Source: Salinispora arenicola (lineage in GTDB: Bacteria; Actinomycetota; Actinomycetes; Mycobacteriales; Micromonosporaceae). Taken from it: DNA of 64,000 nt. The translations under genes were made by a program, and so were the position numbers. Shown one piece after another: positions 34,337-42,072 of the stretch (position 1 is the first letter of the stretch; each line of letters begins with the position of its first letter). The stretch lies in the NCBI RefSeq assembly GCF_006716065.1, contig NZ_VFOL01000001.1, forward strand, positions 3,038,001 to 3,102,000, in the 5' to 3' direction. The notes under the pieces were generated by a model that saw nothing but the letters and a program-made list of their open reading frames with translations, did not search any database and was not told where the DNA came from.

Positions 34337-35326
34337 TCAGCTGACGACGTCGACCGGGGTGTCCGTGCGGGCCGCGAGGGCCTGCTGGTAGAGGCGCCCG
34401 GCGCGGTACGACGAGCGGACCAGCGGCCCGCTCAGCACGCCGGCGAAACCGATCTCCTCGGCCTCCTCGCGGAGCTCGACGAACTCCTCCGGCTTGACCC
34501 AGCGTTCGACGGGGTGATGCCGAGGGGAGGGGCGCAGGTACTGCGTGATGGTGATCAGCTCGCAGCCCGCCCCGTGGAGGTCACGGAGAGCCTGGGAGAT
34601 TTCGGTGCGCTCCTCGCCCATGCCGAGGATCAGGTTGCTCTTGGTGACCAGGCCGGCGGCACGGGCCTGCCGGATCACGTCCAGGGACCGCTCGTAGCGG
34701 AACGCCGGTCGGATCCGCTTGAAGATCCGCGGCACGGTCTCGACGTTGTGGGCGAGCACCTCGGGCCGCGCCCCGAAGACCTCGGCGAGCTGCTCGGGGA
34801 CCGCGTTGAAGTCGGGGATCAGCAGCTCGACACCGCAGCCCGGCCGGAGGGCGTGAATCTGCCGGACGGTCTCCGCGTAGAGCCAGGCGCCGCCGTCGGG
34901 CAGATCGTCGCGGGCGACACCGGTGATGGTCGCGTAGCGCAGGCCCATCGAGACCACCGACTCGGCGACCCGGCGGGGCTCGTCAGCGTCGAACTCGGCC
35001 GGCTTGCCGGTGTCGATCTGACAGAAGTCGCAGCGGCGGGTGCACTGGTCGCCGCCGATGAGGAAGGTGGCCTCCCGGTCCTCCCAGCATTCGTAGATGT
35101 TCGGGCAGCCGGCCTCCTGGCAGACCGTGTGCAACCCTTCCCGCGTGACGAGCCCGCGTAGCTGGGTGTACTCCGGCCCCATCTTGGCCTTGACCTTGAT
35201 CCACGGTGGCTTCCGCTCGATCGGCGTCTCGGCGTTACGCGCCTCGATCCGCAGGAGGCGCCGCCCCTCGGGGGCGGGCGTCGCGGTACGCGCTGCCGGG
35301 CCGGTCGCGGAGTGCTCGATCGTCAC
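34337..35326 (-). CDS. lipA: Lipoyl synthase
   Basis: LipA is a radical-SAM enzyme that inserts two sulfurs into octanoyl groups on E2 and GcvH proteins. The 329-residue product has both cluster sets: the auxiliary cluster motif [12 protein letters not shown] and the radical-SAM motif C95-x3-C99-x2-C102 (CTRRCDFC), with the C-terminal RSSYRAG serine ligand. GTG 35326 is chosen because TAGGCT lies 7 nt upstream; the frame opens earlier but without signals. It works with lipB just upstream on the same strand and serves sucB (46212), found in the same window. Confidence 0.96.
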   Translation of the reverse strand: MTIEHSATGPAARTATPAPEGRRLLRIEARNAETPIERKPPWIKVKAKMGPEYTQLRGLVTREGLHTVCQEAGCPNIYECWEDREATFLIGGDQCTRRCDFCQIDTGKPAEFDADEPRRVAESVVSMGLRYATITGVARDDLPDGGAWLYAETVRQIHALRPGCGVELLIPDFNAVPEQLAEVFGARPEVLAHNVETVPRIFKRIRPAFRYERSLDVIRQARAAGLVTKSNLILGMGEERTEISQALRDLHGAGCELITITQYLRPSPRHHPVERWVKPEEFVELREEAEEIGFAGVLSGPLVRSSYRAGRLYQQALAARTDTPVDVVS

Positions 35327-35333
35327 GAAGTCG

Positions 35334-35339
35334 AGCCTA
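35334..35339 (-). promoter_or_regulatory. -10 element TAGGCT, leaderless lipA
   Basis: TAGGCT ends 7 nt before GTG 35326. Confidence 0.5.
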
Positions 35340-35549
35340 CGCCCGTCGCCCGTTGTCGATGCATGTCGGGCGACGGCCGTCACGCCGTTGACGTGGTGAC
35401 TCCGGACACCTCGGGGCGGCGCGGCGTCTGCGGGGCGCCGGAGCACTGCTGACCCAGGGGCGGAAGGATTCCTGTCTGACGGCCACGCATCGGCCCGTGC
35501 GTCGTCGCGTCGACACGGCCGCGGTGGGGCCACGCCCCGTACGGTGGGC

Positions 35550-36191
35550 TCAGACCCCGACGAGGGTGGGCAGGTGCCGCTCCACCACCGGAAGGGCGTC
35601 CGCCACGGTCACCGGCCGGCCCAGCTCGGCGGCGAGCGAGGTCACCCCCGCGTCACGGATGCCGCAGGGCACGATCCGGTCGTAGTAGGTCAGGTCGCAG
35701 TCGCAGTTCAGCGAGAAGCCGTGCAGGGTGACGCCGCGGGCGACGCGGATGCCGATGGCGGCGACCTTGCGGGCGGGGCCGCGGTCGTCCGCCGGCACCC
35801 AGACGCCACTGCGCCCCTCGATCCGGCCGGCGACCAGCCCGAACTCGGCGCACACGTCGATCAGCATCTGTTCCACCCGGCGCACGTACGCGACCACGTC
35901 GACCGGGTCGGGCAGGCGCAGGATCGGGTACCCGACGAGCTGACCCGGACCGTGCCAGGTGATCTTGCCGCCTCGGTCGACGTCGATGACCGGCGTACCG
36001 TCCATCGGTCGATCCCACGGCTCGGTGCGCTTGCCCGCGGTGTAGACGCTGGGGTGCTCCAACAGCAACACGGCGTCGCCGTGCTTGTCGGTAACCACCG
36101 ACTCGTGCAGCCGGCGCTGCTCCTCCCAGGCGGCCTCGTAGTCGAGGGTGCCGGCGCGGAGAACGGTCAGGTCCGAGGTAGTCGTGGTCAC
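35550..36191 (-). CDS. lipB: Octanoyl transferase LipB
   Basis: The 213-residue enzyme moves octanoyl from acyl carrier protein to lipoyl domains, the step before LipA. The family blocks are [65 protein letters not shown] (with the catalytic lysine in RKVAAIG) and [14 protein letters not shown] carrying the catalytic cysteine. The start is GTG 36191. The gene has its own leaderless promoter, 223 nt upstream of the lipA start, so the two are probably separate transcripts. Confidence 0.95.
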   Translation of the reverse strand: MTTTTSDLTVLRAGTLDYEAAWEEQRRLHESVVTDKHGDAVLLLEHPSVYTAGKRTEPWDRPMDGTPVIDVDRGGKITWHGPGQLVGYPILRLPDPVDVVAYVRRVEQMLIDVCAEFGLVAGRIEGRSGVWVPADDRGPARKVAAIGIRVARGVTLHGFSLNCDCDLTYYDRIVPCGIRDAGVTSLAAELGRPVTVADALPVVERHLPTLVGV

Positions 36192-36197
36192 GGGACC

Positions 36198-36203
36198 AGC
36201 CTA
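36198..36203 (-). promoter_or_regulatory. -10 element TAGGCT, leaderless lipB
   Basis: TAGGCT ends 6 nt before GTG 36191. Confidence 0.5.
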
Positions 36204-36279
36204 GTCCTCTACCCGCCGGTCACCCTCGCTCGTGATCCGACTCACCGGTGCATCGTTTCGGGCTCGGCCTGCTGGAACC

Positions 36280-36387
36280 CGACCGGCCAGACGGTCGCTT
36301 GGCCTGGCGGGACCCAATCGACCGCCGGACGGTCGCTCGGCCCGGTGGGATCCGACCGGCCAAACAATCGCTCAGCCCGGTGGGATC
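36280..36387. repeat. Three degenerate tandem repeats of about 35-39 bp
   Basis: Units at 36280-36318, 36319-36352 and 36353-36387 share the layout CGACCGGCC...TCGCT...GCCCGGTGGGATC. A partial fourth unit precedes them. Two of the units contain GACCG-n5/6-CGGTC, able to form a small hairpin. The last unit overlaps the stop codon of the gene at 36372, so the array grew by copying that gene's 3' end. Confidence 0.65.
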
Positions 36388-38195
36388 CGCCAGACCCAGA
36401 CATCCTCGACGCGTTCCGGTTCGCCGAACAGTTCGGTGGCGGTTCGACGGACCGCCTCCTCGTCCACGTCCCACTTCGCCCCGTGCACCTGGTCCGGGAG
36501 CACCACCGTCTCGATCTGCCAGTGCCGCAGGTCGGCCTGCACGTCCTGGCGAGTCCCCTCGGTGACGATCGGCACCACACTCTGGCGGGCGGCCTGATCG
36601 AAGATGGCGCTCATCGGTCGAGGAACCGGGCCGATGCGGCCGCGCCCGTCCGGACCACCGGGACCGAGGAAGAACCCGGACGGGATCCGGAACTCGCCCT
36701 GCCGGTTCGCGAGGACGTACGCCTGCCACCGCTGTCCGTCCGGGTACACGTCCACGGCCAGCGGCACCGGTGTGAGGATCCCGCCCGGTGAGACGTACTC
36801 CTGCCAGGCCCCGGAGGTGAAGAAGCGTGGGATCGGCTCCCGCTCGATGGTGAGCAGTGGGGTAGGTATCAGCGGCGCCAGCGCCACGGCGAACGCGACT
36901 AGCCAGGCGATCCGGGCCGGCCGGGACCGAGGCGGTTCGGCCCGCAGCGCATCCACCGTGTACGCGAGCAACACGCCGATGACCGGCGCCACGACCAGCG
37001 CGAACCGGGCGGGCAGTGCGGCGTTCACCACCGGCAGGTGAGCCAGCACGTCGAAGGGCATCGGCAGATCGAAGCGGCGGCCGTCGACCTTGGCCTGGGG
37101 GCCGAACGACAACACGGTGAAGGCCGCCGCCACCGCACCGAGCGCCCAGAGCGTGGCCCGTTGGGGCGCCTGTTGGACGCGCCGCCACAGCAGGACGAAG
37201 GCGGCGACGGCGAGGAGTAGCAGCGGCAGCCCGAAGAACGAGTTCTCCTCGGTCGGGTTCGGGGCGAGGTTGGTTCGTAGCCCGGCCTCGCCGGCGAGCG
37301 AGCGTCGGGGGTAGGCGACGTACGAGGCGATGTCCTCGGAGTGGGTCACCGCGTCGAAGCCGGTGCCGTCGAAGCGTTGCGGGCCGGCGAAGTGCAGCCA
37401 CAGCGGGTACGCCAGCAGCACCCCGGCCACCAGCGCGGTCACCGCGAGTCCGCCGAGGAAGCCGGGCAGCGCCGCACGCGCTTCGGCGCGGCTGGCGGGG
37501 TGCAGTGCCCAGACGACGACGAAGAGGCCGAGGGCGAGCGCGGTGAAGAAGAGCCCTTCGGCAGCGATGGAGAACGCCACCGCGACCAGCACGCCGAGGA
37601 TGACACCGTCGCGGACCCGGTGTCCGGCGCGGCGCAGCGCGAGGACGCGCCAGATCAGCAGCGGTACCAACCAGCCGGCGGTCCAGTTCAGGTGGGCGTT
37701 GGCGTGCGAGATCATGCCGGGGGAGAAGCCGATGAACAGCCCACCCAGCCCGGCGGCGAGCGGGCTGCGGGTGAACTGGCGGTTGAGTAGCCAGTACCAG
37801 GCGACCGCGGTGGCGGTGAGGTTGAGCGTGAGGATCACCAGGAAGGTGGCCGGTGGCCCGATCAGGTATGTCAGCGGCGCGAACACCGCCGCGTACACGG
37901 TGATCGACGTGTTGACTGCCAGGTTCACCCCGTCTGGGAAGTTGATCATGTGTGTGAACAGCGGGTTCTGCCCGTGGGTGAGGGCATGCCCGCCGAACGC
38001 CAGCAGCCACTCGAACAGTGCCTGGTCGCTGGAGTTGACGGTGATCGTGCGACCGTTCGGGTCCCGCCACAGCCCGCTGGTCACCCACACCGCGAGGGCG
38101 AGCGCGATGAGCGTCACGATGAGATCCGCGCGGCGGTTGCGGTGAACGCGGGAGGGTGGCGTCGGCGTGGACACCACGGACGGCGAGGTCGGCAC
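36372..38195 (-). CDS. Large polytopic membrane protein, GT-C-like
   Basis: The 607-residue protein from GTG 38195 has about 11-12 membrane segments. After the first segment, the loop VNSSDQALFEWLLAFGGHALTHGQNPLFTHMINFPDGVNLAVN contains an acidic residue and aromatic/His residues as in GT-C transferases. A soluble C-terminal domain of about 180 residues ends it. Similar actinobacterial proteins are annotated only as membrane or glycosyltransferase-like proteins, and I cannot assign a substrate. TAACGT 7 nt before the start predicts leaderless transcription. Its last codons are part of a tandem repeat that extends toward lipB. Confidence 0.7.
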   Translation of the reverse strand: MPTSPSVVSTPTPPSRVHRNRRADLIVTLIALALAVWVTSGLWRDPNGRTITVNSSDQALFEWLLAFGGHALTHGQNPLFTHMINFPDGVNLAVNTSITVYAAVFAPLTYLIGPPATFLVILTLNLTATAVAWYWLLNRQFTRSPLAAGLGGLFIGFSPGMISHANAHLNWTAGWLVPLLIWRVLALRRAGHRVRDGVILGVLVAVAFSIAAEGLFFTALALGLFVVVWALHPASRAEARAALPGFLGGLAVTALVAGVLLAYPLWLHFAGPQRFDGTGFDAVTHSEDIASYVAYPRRSLAGEAGLRTNLAPNPTEENSFFGLPLLLLAVAAFVLLWRRVQQAPQRATLWALGAVAAAFTVLSFGPQAKVDGRRFDLPMPFDVLAHLPVVNAALPARFALVVAPVIGVLLAYTVDALRAEPPRSRPARIAWLVAFAVALAPLIPTPLLTIEREPIPRFFTSGAWQEYVSPGGILTPVPLAVDVYPDGQRWQAYVLANRQGEFRIPSGFFLGPGGPDGRGRIGPVPRPMSAIFDQAARQSVVPIVTEGTRQDVQADLRHWQIETVVLPDQVHGAKWDVDEEAVRRTATELFGEPERVEDVWVWRIPPG

Positions 38196-38202
38196 GCAGC
38201 GG

Positions 38203-38208
38203 ACGTTA
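38203..38208 (-). promoter_or_regulatory. -10 element TAACGT, leaderless membrane protein gene
   Basis: TAACGT ends 7 nt before GTG 38195. Confidence 0.45.
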
Positions 38209-38340
38209 CCAACCGGACCTGGACACGCCGGTCAGACCTGCGAGGAAGGAGCCGCGTGGCGCTTGCCGTGGGTGGCTCCGGACGCGGTTGGCCCGTAGCC
38301 ACCGGCGTTGGCCGGCGTGGCGATTCACCCCAGCCGCTGG

Positions 38341-39252
38341 TCAGCGGTCCGGCTGTGCCGCGAGTGCTGCTCTCAGGGCGCCTGACAGATCCGGGTGGCG
38401 GTAGTCGAAGCCGGCCCGGGTGAGCACCCCGGGTAGGACCCGGGCGCTGGTCAGTGCCTCCTGCGCGAAGCCGCCAAGAGCCACCTTCAGCGCCAGCGCC
38501 GGGATCGGGATGATCGCCGGGCGGTGCAGCTGCCGGGCCAACTCCCGGGTGAACTCGGCGTTGGTCACCGGTGCCGGCCCGACCGCGTTGACCGGGCCGG
38601 CGAGGTCGGCCCGGTCGATCGTGAGGGCGGTGGCGTCGAGCCAGTCCACCATCGCGATCCATGGCAGCCACTGCCGGCCGCTGCCCAACCGGCCGGCGAT
38701 GCCGAGCCGGAACGGCAGCAACTGTGGCTTGAGTAGCCCGCCGTCGCGGTGCAGCGGCAACCCGGTTCGCAGCCGTACCACGCGTACCCCGGCGTCCTCG
38801 GCCGGCCGGGTCGAGGCTTCCCACACCCGGCAGACATCGGCCAGGAATCCCTCGCCGGCCGGCGCGTCCTCCTCGACGGCCCGGTCGCCGGTGTTGCCGT
38901 ACCACCCGACCGCCGACGAGTTGATCAGTGCCTGCGGGCGGTCCGCGGCCGGTAGGCCGGCGATCGTGATCGCCAGCGTGGTGGTGGTGTCCACTCGGCT
39001 GGACCGGATGATCCGCCGGTACTCGTCGGTCCACCGGCGGTCGCCCACGCCGGCTCCGGCCAGGTTGACCACGGCGTCCGCCGCCGCCACCACCGCCGGG
39101 TCGAGCTGCGCCGCGGTCGGGTTCCACTGTCGCTCGTCGGCGCCGCGCGGCGGCCGGCGGACCAGCCTGGTCACGTGGTGCCCGTCCGCGGTGAGCCGGT
39201 CAGCCAGCCGGGTGCCGAGGAAGCCGGACGCGCCGGCCATCAGAATCCGCAT
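38341..39252 (-). CDS. TIGR01777 family NAD(P)-binding epimerase-like protein
   Basis: The 303-residue protein is an atypical extended short-chain dehydrogenase of the SDR39U1/YfcH type. The nucleotide-binding motif is GASGFLGTRLA at residues 7-17, followed by LVRRPPRG, AVVNLAGAGVGDRRW and the block INSSAVGWYGNTGDRAVEEDAPAGEGFLADV, in which the usual tyrosine (WYGN) is found. RLRTGLPLHRDGGLLKPQLLPF and PWIAMVDWLDA are also typical. The reaction is unknown. The gene is often found close to lipB in actinobacteria and that holds here. Confidence 0.88.
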   Translation of the reverse strand: MRILMAGASGFLGTRLADRLTADGHHVTRLVRRPPRGADERQWNPTAAQLDPAVVAAADAVVNLAGAGVGDRRWTDEYRRIIRSSRVDTTTTLAITIAGLPAADRPQALINSSAVGWYGNTGDRAVEEDAPAGEGFLADVCRVWEASTRPAEDAGVRVVRLRTGLPLHRDGGLLKPQLLPFRLGIAGRLGSGRQWLPWIAMVDWLDATALTIDRADLAGPVNAVGPAPVTNAEFTRELARQLHRPAIIPIPALALKVALGGFAQEALTSARVLPGVLTRAGFDYRHPDLSGALRAALAAQPDR

Positions 39253-39297
39253 GCTCGTATTGTCGGATACGGGTGGCCAATAGATGCGTTGAGTTGG

Positions 39298-40305
39298 TCA
39301 CCTGACCGGTTCGGCTGGCGTTTGCCGAAGATCCGACAGTAGCCGCTCGACCTCGGCGTATGCGTCCGTTGGGAGCGGACCACGGGTGAGCGTGCCGATG
39401 TTCTCCGCTGCCTGGGCGACGGTGCGGCAGCCCGGGATCGGGACGGTCCGCGGGCTGCGGGCCAGCAACCAGCCCAGCGCGCCCTGCGCCAGGGTGCGAC
39501 CGTCGGCGGTGAGCACGTCCCGGATCTCCGCCACGCGCCGAGACCACCGCGGTGTGGGTTGGCCGTCGGTGAACCAGACCAGCCACGGTGGAGCCACTCC
39601 ACGAATGTCGTCGGAGCCGACCGCCCGGGTCGAGCCGGTGAGCAGACCCATCGCCAGCGGGCCCCGGTTGATGCTCGCCAGGTCGTACGTGTCGCAGATA
39701 GCCAGCACTGCCGCGTTGTCCGCCAACACCGACTGGTCGTGCTGGACGGTGGCGCAGTGCGGGCCGGCCGCCGCGAACGCCGCCGCCGACTCGGGATTGT
39801 CGGTGCTCCAGCCGTACGCCCGGATCTTGCCGTTGCTGACCAGGTCCTCCAGCGTGTCGACCAGGTCGAGCGCGGCGGACGTCGGCAGTTCGTTGAGGTG
39901 CAACTGGTAGAGGTCGACGTGGTCGGTCCCGAGGCGGCGCAGCGACGCCTCCAGGCTCGTCACGGCGTGCTCGGGACGGTGGTCGGTCCCGGTCCACCGG
40001 CGGGTCGCCTCCTCGAAGCAGTTGCCGAACTTGGTGGCGATCACCACCTGGTCCCGGCGGCCGGCGAGGGCGCGGCCCAGGATCCGCTCACTGTGCCCGG
40101 CGCCGTAGTTGCTGGCGGTGTCGAAGAAGGTCCCGCCGTGGTCGAGTACGGCGTGGACGGTGCGCACCGATTCGTCGTCGTCGACGTCGCCCCAGCCGAA
40201 CGGCTGCCCGCCGTCGCCCCACAGCGGCCCCCCGATCGCCCAGCAACCCATTCCGATCGCACTGACCTCGATTCCGCTGTGGCCCAGTGTCCGTGTCATC
40301 GTCAT
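39298..40305 (-). CDS. Aldo/keto reductase with MerR-type operator
   Basis: The 335-residue product from ATG 40305 (ribosome site GGAGG 9 nt upstream) is an NADPH-dependent aldo/keto reductase. It has the catalytic set Asp/Tyr in TFFDTASNYGAGHSERILG, Lys in VIATKFG and His/Asn region LYQLHLNELP, plus the cofactor-binding end IPGCRTVAQAAENIG. The frame extends 50 codons upstream, but that part contains the promoter. The promoter has a long palindromic spacer typical of MerR-family activators, and a MerR gene lies 1.4 kb away (41704). Substrate unknown. Confidence 0.9.
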   Translation of the reverse strand: MTMTRTLGHSGIEVSAIGMGCWAIGGPLWGDGGQPFGWGDVDDDESVRTVHAVLDHGGTFFDTASNYGAGHSERILGRALAGRRDQVVIATKFGNCFEEATRRWTGTDHRPEHAVTSLEASLRRLGTDHVDLYQLHLNELPTSAALDLVDTLEDLVSNGKIRAYGWSTDNPESAAAFAAAGPHCATVQHDQSVLADNAAVLAICDTYDLASINRGPLAMGLLTGSTRAVGSDDIRGVAPPWLVWFTDGQPTPRWSRRVAEIRDVLTADGRTLAQGALGWLLARSPRTVPIPGCRTVAQAAENIGTLTRGPLPTDAYAEVERLLSDLRQTPAEPVR

Positions 40306-40318
40306 GCGGGCCAGCCTC

Positions 40319-40343
40319 CAACCTGGAGTGCAGTCCAGGTCAA
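40319..40343 (-). promoter_or_regulatory. MerR-type operator/promoter of aldo/keto reductase gene
   Basis: On the minus strand TTGACC (40343-40338) is followed by a 19-bp spacer holding the inverted repeat CCTGGA-n6-TCCAGG (40322-40339) and then GAGGCT, close to TAGGCT. The 19-bp spacing with a dyad in the spacer is the hallmark of promoters untwisted by MerR proteins. Confidence 0.65.
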
Positions 40344-40454
40344 GTGTCAGACGGGTACTGCCGAGGCCAGAGGTCGATGGGTGGGCGTAAGGAGAGTCGC
40401 CCGGAACCCGATCAGTGATCGCCGGCAGTCCTGACCGCAATTCAGGGCAATTCA

Positions 40455-40480
40455 CTTAGATGCTTTGCAAGCATACTAAG
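40455..40480. promoter_or_regulatory. Extended dyad upstream of capA-like gene
   Basis: CTTAG-ATGCTT-TGC-AAGCAT-A-CTAAG forms an 11-bp dyad with one bulged base. It lies 19-44 bp upstream of the -10 element TAGCGT, the right place for a repressor or activator. The AT-rich centre is unusual for this genome. Confidence 0.5.
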
Positions 40481-40498
40481 ATCGAGTGTACTGGGTGT

Positions 40499-40504
40499 TA
40501 GCGT
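40499..40504 (+). promoter_or_regulatory. -10 element TAGCGT, leaderless capA-like gene
   Basis: TAGCGT ends 6 nt before ATG 40511. Confidence 0.5.
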
Positions 40505-40510
40505 CCATCC

Positions 40511-41632
40511 ATGGGTGAAAGAAATCGGGGGATCGTCGTCGCCGCCACCGGTGACCTGCTCATCGCGCGCGATCGTCCGCACGACATGTTTCGGCACGTG
40601 CGGGACCTGTTGACCGAGGCCGACATCACCGTCGGCCAGTTGGAGACGCCGTACTCCGACCAGGGCTCCCGGAGTTCGTGCGGGGCGCGCGGCGCGGTCC
40701 CGAACGATGTGGCGAACTTCGCGGCGATCCCGCACGCGGGCTTCGACGTCATCTCCCTGGCGAGCAACCACGCCGGCGACTGGGGGGCCGACGCGTTACT
40801 CGACTGCATCGAGCGGTGCCGGCGCCACGGCATCACCGTGGTGGGTGCGGGGGCGGACATCGGCGAGGCGCGCCGGCCGGGGATCATCGAACGCGATGGG
40901 ACCCGGGTCGGATTCCTGGCCTACTGCTCGGTCGCGCCGGATGGCTACTACGCCGGGCCGGGTAATCACGGTGTGGCGCCGATGCGGGCGAGAACACTCT
41001 ACGAACCGTTCCAGTTCGACCAGCCCGGAGCTCCGCCCTCGGTCAGAACCCTGCCGGACGAATACGATCTGGCGGCGCTCGTCGCGAACATCGGTGAGTT
41101 GCGCGATCAGGTGGACGTGCTGATCGTGTCGCTGCACTGGGGCCTGCTCTTTCAGCGCTCACGGCTCGCGGACTACCAGCCGGTGGTGGCGCACGCGGCG
41201 ATCGACGCCGGCGCCGACGTGGTGATCGGGCACCACCCGCACATCCTGAAGCCGGTGGAGGTCTACCGAGGCAAGGTCATCTTCTACAGCGTGGGTGACT
41301 TCGCCCTCGAGATCAACGAGCGCTGGTGGCGGTCGTTCAGCCGGGAGTGGTTCGAGCGGGCGGTCCAGTTCTATCAGGCACTCGCCCCCGGCCAGGATAT
41401 GCACGAGGAGGGCCGGAACTCGATGATCGTCCAGCTGCACATCGTCGACGGCCGCATCGACCGGGTTGGCTTCGTACCCGTGACGATCAACGATGCGCGC
41501 GAGCCGGTGCCGTACCGGGCGGACACAGAGAACGGGCGCGCGGTCCGCGCCTACCTGGCGCAGATCACGGCCGAGGCGGGGATCGACACCACCTTCGACG
41601 TGGTCGACGACGAGGTCCTGGTCCGTATCTGA
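40511..41632 (+). CDS. CapA family (poly-gamma-glutamate synthesis type) metallophosphatase-like protein
   Basis: The 373-residue protein belongs to the CapA/PgsA calcineurin-like group. Metal-site blocks are VVAATGDLLIARD at the start, VGQLETPYS, VISLASNHAGDWG, VDVLIVSLHWG and DVVIGHHPHILKPVEVYRGKVIFYSVGDFAL. No signal peptide or membrane anchor is present, unlike classical CapA, so it is probably cytoplasmic and may hydrolyse a small phosphate ester or peptide-like substrate; poly-gamma-glutamate synthesis is unlikely because capB and capC are absent. It has its own leaderless promoter with a long dyad upstream and is followed by a merR gene on the same strand. Confidence 0.85.
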   Translation: MGERNRGIVVAATGDLLIARDRPHDMFRHVRDLLTEADITVGQLETPYSDQGSRSSCGARGAVPNDVANFAAIPHAGFDVISLASNHAGDWGADALLDCIERCRRHGITVVGAGADIGEARRPGIIERDGTRVGFLAYCSVAPDGYYAGPGNHGVAPMRARTLYEPFQFDQPGAPPSVRTLPDEYDLAALVANIGELRDQVDVLIVSLHWGLLFQRSRLADYQPVVAHAAIDAGADVVIGHHPHILKPVEVYRGKVIFYSVGDFALEINERWWRSFSREWFERAVQFYQALAPGQDMHEEGRNSMIVQLHIVDGRIDRVGFVPVTINDAREPVPYRADTENGRAVRAYLAQITAEAGIDTTFDVVDDEVLVRI

Positions 41633-41691
41633 TCACTGCAGGCCGAGGGGCAGGTCACGGTGGCGAGCCTTCCCGTCACAGCCGGCTCCTC

Positions 41692-41697
41692 TAGGCT
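41692..41697 (+). promoter_or_regulatory. -10 element TAGGCT, leaderless merR gene
   Basis: TAGGCT ends 6 nt before ATG 41704. Confidence 0.5.
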
Positions 41698-41703
41698 GCC
41701 GGC

Positions 41704-42072
41704 ATGCCCGGGTACGCACCCTCCGAGGCCGCGCGGCGCAGCGGTTTCAGCCTCGACACGCTCCGGTACTACGAGCGCATCGGCCTACTCAACGAGGTCG
41801 GCCGCACCTCCGGTGGACGGCGCGTCTTCACCGACGACGACCTGGACTGGTTGATGTTGTTCCGCTGCCTTCGTGACACCGGCATGCCAATCGCCGAGAT
41901 GTGTCGCTACGCCGAGCTGGTTCGGGAGGGCGAGCACACCACGGGGGAGCGCCAGGCGCTGCTGGAGCGGCACGCTGGGCGGGTCGAAGAGCGGATGCAC
42001 CTGCTCCAGTGCCAGTACGATCGCCTGCGGGCGAAGATCCGCGCCTACGACCAACACGTACGTCCGCGTTAG
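41704..42072 (+). CDS. MerR family transcriptional regulator
   Basis: The 122-residue protein has the N-terminal winged helix of MerR (YAPSEAARRSGFSLDTLRYYERIGLLNEVGRTSGGRRVFTDDDLDWLMLFRCLRDTGMPIAEM), followed by a dimerisation helix from about residue 78. No metal-binding cysteine pair is present in the C-terminal part, so it probably senses an organic or redox signal. Regulators of this sub-type are often paired with aldo/keto reductases. The reductase gene at 40305 carries a MerR-style promoter, which makes it the best candidate target. The last 4 nt overlap the convergent FUSC gene. Confidence 0.9.
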   Translation: MPGYAPSEAARRSGFSLDTLRYYERIGLLNEVGRTSGGRRVFTDDDLDWLMLFRCLRDTGMPIAEMCRYAELVREGEHTTGERQALLERHAGRVEERMHLLQCQYDRLRAKIRAYDQHVRPR

